Of a stretch of 64,000 bases of DNA, positions 37,308-47,259 are shown piece by piece (position 1 is the first letter of the stretch; the number at the start of each line of letters is the position of its first letter). The stretch is taken from contig CM060733.1 in NCBI GenBank assembly GCA_030704615.1, forward strand, positions 58,528,001 to 58,592,000. Reading direction: 5' to 3'. Under the pieces are notes generated by a model. The model saw only the letters and a list, made by a program, of their open reading frames with translations, ran no database searches and was not told the DNA's origin. Made by a program: the position numbers and the translations under genes. The stretch comes from Takakia lepidozioides (taxonomy: Eukaryota; Streptophyta; Takakiopsida; Takakiales; Takakiaceae).

Positions 37308-38167
37308 AATCATTGTGAAGTTTAGATTCAGGTATCTATTGCACATTTAGGAGCTGACCTTTTTAACGTTGCCTTTGGGTTGGATAGCAAGAAATTGCTG
37401 ATGCGGGAGAGAGGGGAAAAGCGGAATATTACGGAAAAACTCCAAAAAGTGAACACGCTGCCTACGGTATTGAGGCGGCAATGACCTTCCACATGAACGA
37501 ATTCCGCGGGAAGGTGGTGACTGCGTTCACCAAGCAACTGCGCATAGTTGATCCTGGTCTGGCCCCTCAGTTTCTGGATGAGGTTCGCATGGAAGCCTGA
37601 AATGACACAAGAGAGGCTGCACAGGCTTGCCATGACAATGGTGGAGCCAGCAGTGAAAATACGGTGGCTTCAAATTTGGAATTCTGAGCCTGTTCTACGG
37701 CAAGCAAATAGTTTTCCCATGGGCGAGAAGAACGCCACCACTGGAGTCGTCACCCCTTGACCAAGTGTGGGACATCTGGCTTCATAAAGCCACATTCTGG
37801 GCGCAGGTAAGAATATCATGACACAGGTCTGTGTAATGTTTTTGAGTGCATTCGCAAAATCTAACCAAGTTATTTGCATGCCAGTTGGAGGAGAGGGCTG
37901 AGGAGGTTATGGAGAAATCTCTAAAAGACTTCAAGATAGGCGTTGCTACACCCGATGAGTCATTCGAGACCTGGATAAGGAGGTGGAAATGGATCGTTTG
38001 GGACCATGCGTTCTTCCGCGAATTTGTTGTGGATGGTGGTATTAACCGTTCGAATTGTTCGATGCGCAGTACAATGGGGAGCAGGCGATGAAGCGAGTCA
38101 TATACAGGTTTCATTTCATGCTTTTTAATGTTGTGAGCTGTTCTTTAAGATAGAAGCTGCCTCTATT

Positions 38168-38504
38168 GAGGCTTGCATTAACGCAAGCCTGCGGACCCTG
38201 CTACTCATGGCTTACATTCTCCCCAATGTCTTTGGGCTAGGATCAGGCTTGCGTCAACGCAAGCCTGTCTTGTGTGTGGAATAGATATTGGTAGTTTGAA
38301 CCAAGTATTAGGAAGGGGTATGTTGTGAGAATTTTAAGTACAGCTATGGAGTGTTTCCTTCGTGCAAAAACTGTGAGGCAACGGGACTTTTACCGGGTCT
38401 GCATGAGGCTTGCGTTGACGCAAGCCTGTTTGATGGCAGCCCATGACTTAAGTGTCAAACTCTTGTTTCAGAACCGGAAAGAGGTTTTCGTTGACGCAAG
38501 GATG
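38168..38504. repeat. Four copies of the 24-bp palindrome in intron 6
   Basis: Copies at 38168-38191, 38244-38267 (perfect), 38405-38428 and 38481-38504 (diverged left arm). Both central dinucleotides occur, so copies lie in both orientations. Confidence 0.9.
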
Positions 38505-39723
38505 AGTTTAGGCTGCACTTGGATTTTTTTTTGTTAAGTGTTACAACAAAAGGATGGAGCTTGCTATCATGTCTTCCTATGAACTCTCCTGATTTTGTTG
38601 TTTTTGTTTTCTCAGATATATCCACGGAGTGCTTTTTCCAGGTGGTTTTCTAAGCTCCTACCCATTCTTCATTGACAGCTGGGCAAAGACAAATCCCGAC
38701 ACAACAATGTACACAGCGGGCATTCTGGAGGACTGGAGCAAATCTCATTTCAAAGACTGTGGGTGGTACCTTGATTGCCCGAAACAATCAACACCCTGGG
38801 AGGAGAACATCCTGCGAAACTTGAATGACAATGCAAATGCTCTTGGTCCTCTGACAGATAGGCAGCTGCAGTTAAGAGATCTCCGGCTTCTCAAAGCAAA
38901 GGAACCAATTGTAAATCAGAGCCCGAAAAAAAAAGGTGGAAAGAAGAAGGACAAAAAGAAAGAGGGCGAACAAAGTCTGGTAGCGGCTGCTGTGGCAGGA
39001 GGGGCTCAGAGGGGTTCACAACTGGCTCTGTCAGACAAACCATACGAGGCCCTACCTAACCCTGGCAGAGGTGTAGCCACGGGATACCAACACCAGACAG
39101 TCAACGAAAGCTTCTTGGACATGATGGAATCAAGGAGGAAAGGCGGCACAGTCAAAGAGAAGTCCCCAACTTGGGGAGACATTGTCTTCGTTCTTTACTC
39201 TGGTAAATTCCTTATCCACTTCCCTACTTGTCATTTGGTTCTTGCAGTGTGGTCAAATGTCCTTTGAATTGGTTGCTTTGGGGGGTGAAGGCTGGGAAAG
39301 GTCCATCGTGGGTGAACGGAGAGAAAAAACCCTTTTGCCTGCGAGCTCGTTGTTGTGGACATTCCAGACGGGCTTCTAGTCCCAGATCTTCCACCGAAAG
39401 GTGTCACTCCAGCCTGGAATGAATGGGACGAGCGATATTGGCCCTGGGTCTTCAAGTTCTATGGGAACTTCTTGGCTGACAATGGGTGTTTGCTCATCCT
39501 ACAAGCTGCCAATGCAAAGTGCCGACGATTACTGTCCAGTTTCCTGAAGTCTGGTGGGATGAAGGTGATTAAAAGTTGGAATGGAGTTAATAGTCTCCCA
39601 CTTACAAAGGGGGACTTCCCAGGCCAGAAGGTATGTCGTATCCTCCATTTCATTAAATCTTGTAAAAATGTTTCCCGTGTTTGGATAGCTTTATTTTCCT
39701 TCTGCGCTGTTAATCTTCTCGTG

Positions 39724-39747
39724 CATCCTTGCGTTGACGAAATCGTA
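39724..39747. repeat. Degenerate 24-bp palindrome copy in intron 8
   Basis: The left half CATCCTTGCGTTGACG is recognisable; the right arm has decayed. It ends CGAAATCG. Confidence 0.6.
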
Positions 39748-40400
39748 GTGCAAGGTTGTCATCTGCTACCTACCTTGATGTTGCCTTGGCGCTCACCTCA
39801 CTGAGTCCGGTGTTTTCATTTCGTAGATACGAGCTTTTGATGCACATTGTCTCGTAAGTGAACGCCACCCATCCACACCGTCATCCGTTAAGGAGTTCCA
39901 GGACTTGAAAGGGGGAACGCATGTTGACTCGTCCTGCGATCCCGTGGATGATGATTTTATCTACAACTACGTGGACGCCTCACTTACTGTGCTGCGAATT
40001 CCGGAGAGCCATGGAGAGGTGCACGGGAAAAGAGTCCTGCATTCATGCAGACAGTCATCGAGTCTTGCAGTGTTGAAGGGTCCAGTGTTGTTGACCTCAC
40101 TCTTGGAACAGGTTCACACTCTAGCAATAATCTGCCTTCATTGTTGTAGTTCGAAAGTGCAGTTTCGTGCACATATCTTGGCTCATTTGGTTTATTCGTC
40201 TGGCAGGGGCATCGTTCCATGCCTGCAAGGCTGCTGAAAGGCATTTGTTCGCTTTTGAGGGGGATGGAGAGCTGTACAAAGAGGTAATTGCTCCCCTCCA
40301 TGAGGGCTCCACCTCATGTACCCAGACAGATGTCGTTGTTGCAGCAGTGCCGTTGGAACACGAGGACATCGAAATTGACGACGATTTTGATTGTGAGTAA

Positions 40401-42269
40401 GTCGTATGCTTTTTCTTCTTTGCATGGGACTCCGTTGTGGCGTCGGAATTGGGGATTCTCATGAATGTTTGCAATGTTTTGCCCCAACTATGCCTAAGTT
40501 CCTCCCTTTCTTTGCGAACCCGGACTTCTTTCCAAGTCCGCCACCCATGCTTGAATTACCATGTTATGCTGAGGCTGCATCAAGAACATTTGCTCTCGAA
40601 ACATCTCCCCCTAGACAGGTTTGTGGCTGTGCATAGTGGGACTATGGTGTTCATCGATAGTTGTGCTTCAGTTTCCAATGCAAGCTCCTCTACCAGTGGA
40701 TCTGGACAATCAAAATGACCCATAAATTTTCGGACTTTCTATGGATAATGAAGCAATATCGACTTCTATGGTTTCAATAATGTCTGTGACTCTCGACCTG
40801 TTCTTCTATTCAAAACTTCCTTCTTCATGTATGTTCATTCATCCATCCTACAGATGTCAACAAAAGAAAATCTCAACATCCACATTCTTTTCAAACATTC
40901 ATCCAATGATATGAGCATGCATTAATCCATCAATGTGCCGGATTGCATCCCTGAACATCCAAGATTCATCCAACATTCATCCATCAAACTCACACCATCC
41001 ACCAAAATTTCATCTAGCTTCCTTCATTTATCATCCATAAACTTATCATCCAACATCCACCCTCCATTCATCCGCATTCCATCCGCTTGTTGCAATTGTC
41101 TCTTCTACGTTGTTGCAAACTACTGCCTCGTTGTGTGCAGACTTTCCCGCGGATATAGGCCCCGCATGGTTTTTCCATCCGCAGTTACAGGCCCTTGCGG
41201 TGACATTCATCCTCATCCATGAGAATCTTACCGCTCACGGATTGGTATCTTCACGCTCACGAATCTTTCCGCTCATGTGAGCCGCTCTCAGTTTAGCATC
41301 CCTCCTTTCTATCATGTTTTTTGTAGAACTCTGCGGTGTATTTGGTTTGAAAGCTTTCATGTTTTCCTTAACGTTATTTCATAAGCATGTGCTCCTCTTC
41401 CAAACATACCTTGGAACATGGAGGGTGATTTACTTTTATTCTTTAACGCATTGAGTTCGAAATGTTCACCACACATGTTTCATGACAATGTAGTACTTCT
41501 CTATTATCTATAGGAGGTGATATACAAACTCTAGGTTCATTGTGATCTGACTCAAGGATTCCACCAATTCTTTATGGCCCTATATATGCAAAGTACTATT
41601 GTGGTGCCACAAGCCTCCGCAGTTTCTCTAGCACGCAACAATGTGAAAGTGAGAGGATGGATCACTTTGAGATTTGCCAGCCAGTTGATAAAGATCACAT
41701 TAGCACGAAACTGGTGGAAGTCCTCTTAACCATGATTGAAACTAATGCAGAAACGATGACCAGTCAAAGTGAGATGATTTCTCAATCTCAGATGAGCTCG
41801 TCTTCTATGGTCCCCAAGGTCAAGAATGGTCGATGACTCTTCAACGACAAGTTGATGATTCTGTGATGTGATTCAATCTAGTTTGTGTGGTTGTAAGGCT
41901 GGCACCCTTTCAAGATCGACGAAGAAATTCCAGCGCGAGAACACGGCCGTCTGGAGAGCAGGACACCTTCATGTGACTAGCTAGTCGTGATCTTCCTTGC
42001 TCACTGCACAAAGGGCTAATTATAGGATACAAATTCACCTGTGTCGAGGATCTTGTGGACGAAGGCTTAAAAATTGAGAGTCAAGTTTGTACACTTGTTA
42101 GCGTTCCTTTCAACTGATCTGGCATTCTTCACTGGAAAATCCCATTCGTGAATGTACAGTAAGTTTCTCTAAGAAAGGCGACAGACAAGAGCAGACTGTT
42201 GATGGAAGCGAAAAAAGAATCAAAAGTAGCTCTTCTGGGTGGATGTAGATTTGCGTGCTGCAGTTAACT
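40401..42269. other. Non-coding stretch with CATCCA-rich segment
   Basis: From 40835 to 41090 CATCCA/TTCATCCA units occur about a dozen times, inverse to the ATGGATGA units at 30370-30495. Further right, CGCTCACG-type motifs occur at 41230-41285. Apart from one small open frame, I see no gene. Confidence 0.5.
41657..41836 (+). CDS. Possible small ORF, 59 codons
   Basis: An ATG-initiated frame reading MDHFEICQPVDKDHISTKLV at its start, then a Ser/Gln/Met-rich end, stops at TGA 41834-41836. No family was recognised. It may be chance or a remnant of a transposon gene. Confidence 0.2.
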   Translation: MDHFEICQPVDKDHISTKLVEVLLTMIETNAETMTSQSEMISQSQMSSSSMVPKVKNGR

Positions 42270-42545
42270 AGCTGCCACGTGTTAACGAACTAACACATCT
42301 CCGTCGACGACGATCGCCGTTGAACGATTTCTCTTTTATCGGCGGCTCATGCCGTCATATTTCGTTAGCGACTCGCCACTTTCGTCACACGACAGAAGCC
42401 TCACGTCAGCGTGAGCCGCAGGTGTCCACGTCGATATCGTCCTTGTCTAGATATTGCAAGGACAGGTTTTGCCACGGGCTTGTGCCACGTGGTGAGTTCA
42501 CCAGAAGCAGCGCTCAGATTTTGTATGGGGCCTTCATATATACAG
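42270..42545 (+). promoter_or_regulatory. Promoter-like region with G-boxes and TATA
   Basis: CCACGTGT at 42275-42282 and CCACGTGG at 42485-42492 are G-box-type ACGT elements, often bound by bZIP or bHLH factors. CATATATA at 42535-42542 could be the TATA box, about 160 bases before the ATG at 42701. Confidence 0.4.
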
Positions 42546-42700
42546 GCAGGCAGCTGCCTTTCTACATCTTCTTCACCGAGCCACACCACTGTTTGTAGGA
42601 GTCTGGCAGGTATAGATCATCAGGCAGGTTTCCGTGTTTGTTTTCAGTTCTCGCAGCTCGTCAGCTCCAACAATTACCAGATTGCAGGGAGGGAAAGAGA

Positions 42701-44133
42701 TGGGCGGTGGCGAGGATGGAAATTGTGTAGTCAGAGACTTTGCAGGAACAGAGGACAGTTCAGGAGAGAGAGTATCACTAGGAGGAAATTCGCAATTTCT
42801 TCCCCAAAATGAGTCGGGGATTACTAGCCAGGAATCAGGGGGTTTGGATATAATAGGGGTTGAATCGAGGGAAGCTGGAAATGTGGGTCCAGGCGAGCGC
42901 CAATCGTCCATCAATACAGAGCCTTTTACTCTCAACCAGGAAGCTATACGGGATGCTAAGGTCTTTCTCGTTTCCCAATCAATGTGCTAACATGTGACAA
43001 TATTTATTTTATACATAGTATGTTGGACCGGGGAAGGTTTTGACGCATTCAAGATATCACAGCGCTTTGAACAGGTTAGAAGCCTAATACCGAGTGCTCC
43101 GAGTGCTCAAATATTGAGTTGAGCTCATCATAAGTGGAACTTGTGTAGACAATACTGGTGAACTTTCACTGGTTCTAAGCCCCCATTGCTGTTAGAGAAA
43201 AATGCCTAGTTCTGAGAACCTCTGGTTCTAAGCTCCCTTTTCTGTTATCTGCAAGAGAATAATGCCTAGTTCTGAGAACCTCTGGTTCTAAGCCCCCTTT
43301 TCCAAGAGGAAAATGCCTAGTTCTGTGAGTCGAAAGACCTTATAGCTCGGTGCAAGCCTGGCACTCGCGTTCTTGCAGCTCCAACGAAATGTAGTGGATA
43401 TTGTTTAAATTACTCTGTGAAAAAATTCCCGAGAGGGCTGCAGGTTACGAGGACAAATATGCTCAGTTTAAGAGACTGTAGGCATTATCAAGCTCAATTA
43501 TGATGATTGATGGGGGCATGTATTTCTCTGTGATGTTTATAATAACTCGCTTTCTGAAATCGGCATGTTTGTGTCTGGAACAGGACAGAGCGGTCGAAGT
43601 CTTGCAAACCTGTGACCCTGAAGAAGCTTTTAGTGTTTTTACTAAGGTACTCAGGTTTCTTTCTTTTTGCGACACAGTTGACGATGTTGTAGGAGGGGAG
43701 AGTCTGTCTTGCTTGTTTGCGTTTTTGTCTGTCAGAATTTGCTCTAATATGGCCATCGTGGAACTTCCAATGTATTTGCTTTCCTAAATTACTCAATAGT
43801 CTTATCCTCGTTCTCAGCAGTAGCTTTCTCTCCCTTTAAATCCAAGAACACAAAGACTGACGTTGAAGGGGAGGGTTGATGTTCGAGAGGGATTTTTTGG
43901 AAGGAATGAAGCAGTGCTGATTTAGACTCTAGTTGAACAATGGAGAGGGGGAGAGAGAGCTGAGATGTTTGAGTTCGTACAGGCAAATTGTTTTAATAAT
44001 TTGGGTGTGCACTGTGCAGGATGCAAACGATGTGCAAATAAGACAGGGTCTCGCGGAGGCACCACAGTGGGAAGTTGATGCAGTAGCTGCTCAAGTAAAC
44101 AACCTGCTGTGCAGGCCACAGCAAAATGGTTGA
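42701..44133 (+). CDS. Putative small gene of unknown function, 3-4 exons
   Basis: A possible first exon starts MGGGEDGNCVVRDF and runs to about 42960, rich in Gly, Ser and Glu. Three later segments join in one frame with phase-0 borders: about 43021-43074 (WTGEGFDAFKISQRFEQ), 43585-43647 (DRAVEVLQTCDPEEAFSVFT, acceptor CAG, donor GTACTC) and 44020-44133 (DANDVQIRQGLAEAPQWEVD to a TGA). The joining of exon 1 to exon 2 is not clean in phase, so its end is uncertain. No family was recognised. The promoter-like region just upstream supports a real transcription unit. Confidence 0.4.
43171..43327. repeat. Three imperfect tandem repeats of about 53-60 bp
   Basis: Units start at 43171, 43224 and 43284 with GGTTCTAAGC and share AATGCCTAGTTCTG(A)GA. 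They lie in a probable intron of the small gene. Confidence 0.75.
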
Positions 44134-44575
44134 GGCTAGCATGGCATAGTGTGGTACAAGACCACTGAAAGCAAGTTCATACTAGGGCAGTGCAAGCGTG
44201 AATTAGGAAATTGTGGACCGTGTGGAGATTCTTTCTAATGATAATAGGCTCCTCCAGATGTCAAAGAGTCTGGAATACAGCCCAATATCTTTTGAGGTGA
44301 TTTATGTGCATTGAGGGATGGGAGCTTTGCAAAGAAACCTTCATGCCAAGATGAAACTTTAGTTAGAAGTGACAAACAGTGCCTCTGCTCCAATCAAACA
44401 TGTCATGAATTAATGATTTGGAATTGTAGGAAATAATCTATCCCAGTAAACTTTAGGGTGATAAATTTTTGCATCACACCAACTTGGCAATAAAAACAAA
44501 TGGACTATAATTAAAGGTATATTGGGGATGACTCCGCTCCAGAGCTCCGCAATTTGTGGTGTGTATGAGTTAGAC
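44134..44575. other. Flank between the small gene and the Harbinger element
   Basis: AT-rich sequence without a supported feature, ending at the TTA target-site copy. Confidence 0.4.
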
Positions 44576-44578
44576 TTA

Positions 44579-44619
44579 GGGCCCTGCCCCACCTGTAGTT
44601 AGGCACCCAATAGTTAGTG
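44579..44619 (+). repeat. Left terminal inverted repeat of the Harbinger element
   Basis: About 41 bases beginning GGGCCCTGCCCCACCTGTAG and ending AATAGTTAGTG, followed to 44760 by subterminal copies of AACTATTGGGTTTAGGTGCC and TAGTTAGTG in both orientations. Confidence 0.9.
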
Positions 44620-45060
44620 TCATTTAAGCTAACTATTGGGTTTAGGTGCCCTACTTACACTTATACTAACTAGACATTAACTATTGGGTTTAGGTGCCCA
44701 CTTACAGTTACACTAACTAGCACTCCTAATAGTTAGTGCACCTCACTAACTGAGTGTAAAACTTAGCGGGTCTGAAATAGGTTCTATAAACTAACAGGTG
44801 CGTACATCCTTGTCACGGTGGCTTGCCATCTCCTTGCTTTCTCCTTGACCGCGACGGAGAGTGTTTCAAGGAGCGTGGAGAGTATCGCAAGAGTGGCCTA
44901 TCTCGGAGGAGCGTGGAGTGGACTGCGGAGGAGCGTGGAGTGGACTGTGGGGAGCATGGAGTGGAGGCTCTGCCTAGATCGAGCTTCATCGACTTGCAAG
45001 AAGGAGCTCAATACGCAATGAAGAGAGTGCGCCAAAATCAAAGACCGCGCAGATTTTCTC

Positions 45061-46037
45061 ATGACAGATGAGGCGAGTTCAGCAGTTCATATGACTCCCA
45101 GTGGAAGTACACCACATCAAAGATCATCAGCTCATAGAGCGCCAACTAGAGATATGCTGGATTTCATGATGGAGGGAATGGATGATGAAGAACCTGCCAT
45201 AGAACATGAACCCGGTGTACTAGAAAATGAACCTCCCAGCAACGGTTCAAAAATCAAGCCAGCCCCAAAGGGGAAGTGGGCTGGAAATAAGGAGAAATGT
45301 ACACGAGCACGTAATTGGGACTTGCTTGAGACACTTTGTTTGATTGCAGCAAAGAGAATAGAGTGGGAGAAATATGAGCAAGCTTCTAGTAGAGAGAGAG
45401 CCACACTGTCTGCAAATCAGAGATGGGAAATCGTTGGAGGTTACATGGTTGACCATAACTATGAAAGAGAAGGAAAGGGATGTAGAACCAAATGGGAGGA
45501 TATTTTGGCTGACTTCAAGGGTGTGAAGGATTGGGATAAAGTCACTGGAAACGAACCATATTCGACCATGTCCTCTAATGAGAGACATGCAGCAGGGTTG
45601 GCAAGGAATTTTGAGCAAGAGATCTATGATGCATTGGACAATGTGTTTGAATCTCATCCTTTATTTAACCCCCCAGGTTTGGTTGATAGTTCTGGACCAA
45701 CTCCTGCATCCTCTACAGTTGGTTCTCAAGAAGAGGGTAAACTTCCACTTGTAAGTGCAGAAATGTCAGGTGCTACTCCACCTCCAAGAGCGTCTCTAGT
45801 TGGGGATAGGGAGCCTGGATCTCAGGGAAAAGAAAAAAATCCAGCCAAGGGTCAGCAGTAGAATGTGCAATTAGGGAGACTCGGGATAGTTATGTTTCAG
45901 TATTCAACGAACAAACAGAGTATATCAAGGAGGGGGAAGCATCCATGATGGTACTTGAAGAAACAAAGTTGGCAATTAAAGAGAGAAAAGTGGCAATGGA
46001 GGAGAAGAAGATTATTGAAGAACAAGTTGATCGCTGA
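45061..46037 (+). pseudogene. Harbinger Myb/trihelix-like DNA-binding protein, one frameshift
   Basis: The frame from ATG 45061 has a trihelix/SANT-type domain: RARNWDLLETLCLIAAKRIE, then ANQRWEIVGGYM, then GKGCRTKWEDILADFKGVKD. This is the accessory protein that PIF/Harbinger transposons need for end binding and nuclear import. The frame stops at 45861, but the family's charged coiled-coil tail (EETKLAIKERKVAMEEKK) continues in another frame to a TGA at 46035-46037. A one-base slip in the A run near 45833-45839 explains this. Confidence 0.75.
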
Positions 46038-47259
46038 GCTTTAATTGGAGTGCTTGGTAGTAGTTTGGCGGTGTTTTTGAGAAGATTGTGAGTAGAATGA
46101 CCGATCGGTAATGAGTGAATGTGGCTGGAAATTAAATAGCATGTATGGTCTCTTCAATATGCAGCACTGGATTGTAGTGACAAAATTGTGGTGGCCCTTT
46201 TTATTATGAACAAGGCACCCTTGTTTATCAGTTTGCATAATAAGCATTGCAACATGTCTACATATATGAGAAACTATGTGTCTTGCCCATTTCTGATTTT
46301 CTGATTAACTAAATTTGAGTTCAACCTACATACATGTTGTCCATGAATATGGATGCTCATGTAGAAAGGTGGACGTGTTGCCGAAGCAAGCTTAACTTAT
46401 GGTGTCACTTGGGCCCATAGGGCTACTGCCTTCCGGTGGGAAGGTGGACACCGTATTGACTTCCAACAGGGTGGATTGAACCCACAACCACTCATGAGAG
46501 GGTATGTGCCCTTACCACTGGGCTACATGCTGGTTGTCTCTCATGTAGAAAGCTACTAGGGCTTCGCGTTGCTCCGCACTACTAGCGACAAATTCCGAGA
46601 ACTATGTTCAATTTTTCACAAAAAAGGGGTTGGGTCATCCCCACGGTGTTACATGCACCTGGAAGCAAAATGGCGGATCTGCATTTCAACATTCATTTTT
46701 CACAAGCCGCAACAACCAATAACAACATACCCAAATACCCTTACTTTCACTGTATGAACTTTCAAGCATCCACCAAGGGATTGGATCTTGGTAAGTTAAG
46801 GCTTAGCTTTTGACAATATTCATGCAAGTTCATCAAGGGCTCCATCCAAAGCCACACCACGAGAAACAAACAAACATGTCCAAATTTTAAGATGCTGAAC
46901 AAACTTGTGCACAGGGCTGCCCCTCTCATCAAGCTCATTAAAATTCGTATTCACTTCCATCTTCAAGCTTTGGAGAAGCTCCACCACCCAAACCCAGAAT
47001 TAGGACAACACTCTGATTTCCATCCACTGTCACCAGAATCAGTCAAAAATCACCCCTTCAGTCAAGTGCAATTATGGGCTGACTTCCCACCTATGTCGGG
47101 TAGACCCCACTATCATTTCCTGTGGATTTATGGCACAGGAAATGCACTCAACAGTACATCATGGTCAATACTTTCGGGAAATGGTGGATGGTGTGAGTAG
47201 CTAAGTCACAGATCAATGAATAAAGCAAGACACTCGCATCTTTCCAAGAAGACATCCTT
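46038..47259. other. Non-coding stretch in the Harbinger element
   Basis: Apart from the tRNA-like sequence at 46465-46535, I see no supported feature. The open frame at 46892-47200 has no recognisable domain. Confidence 0.4.
46462..46535 (-). mobile_element. tRNA-like sequence, probably a SINE head
   Basis: On the minus strand there are TAGCCCAGTGGTAAGG (A box and D arm) and GTGGGTTCAATCCAC (T arm with B box), and the flanks CCAGCA and TGTTGG can pair as an acceptor stem. The anticodon arm is irregular. It could be a decayed tRNA or the head of a SINE related to 9191-9317. Confidence 0.5.

Larger units (their letters stand above)
35327..40400 (+). pseudogene. ParB/sulfiredoxin-like + N4/N6-type methyltransferase gene, about 10 exons, broken
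   Basis: Exons by eye: 35327-35611 (acidic), 35697-35783, 36361-36952, 37045-37235, 37388-37806, 37885-38107, 38616-39202, about 39248-39630, 39827-40111, 40207-40400. Exon 3 carries VRPAMTGDIRKLQGDF and then FFVWDGNHRLLAWMEYI, resembling the ParB/sulfiredoxin fold (GxHR/GNHR box). Exon 7 has a lysine-rich tract. Exon 8 reads CELVVVDIPDGLLVPDL, in the place of a (D/N/S)PP(Y/F) catalytic motif IV, followed by WPWVFKFYGNFLADNGCLLI. Exons 9-10 read KSPAFMQTVIESC, then VVDLTLGTGASFHACKAAER and HLFAFEGD, like the SAM-binding motif I of permuted (beta-class) DNA methyltransferases. Breaks: a frame change at 36600-36680, TAG at 36921, one-base slips near 37139 and 39330, and others in exons 5, 6 and 9. 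The function is inferred from motifs only; DIPD is not canonical, so catalysis is doubtful. Confidence 0.6.

Noticed and set aside
35932-38504. Spaced repeats as a possible CRISPR-like array
   Set aside because: Spacing is irregular (52 to more than 1,000 bases), repeats are palindromic and in both orientations, and they lie in plant introns.
40846-41090. CATCCA cluster as a coding repeat
   Set aside because: Unit spacing is irregular and no frame is kept. Better explained as subterminal or simple repeats.
46892-47200. 102-codon open frame
   Set aside because: Low-complexity His/Pro/Leu composition opposite the PPR pseudogene's 3' flank. No family match.
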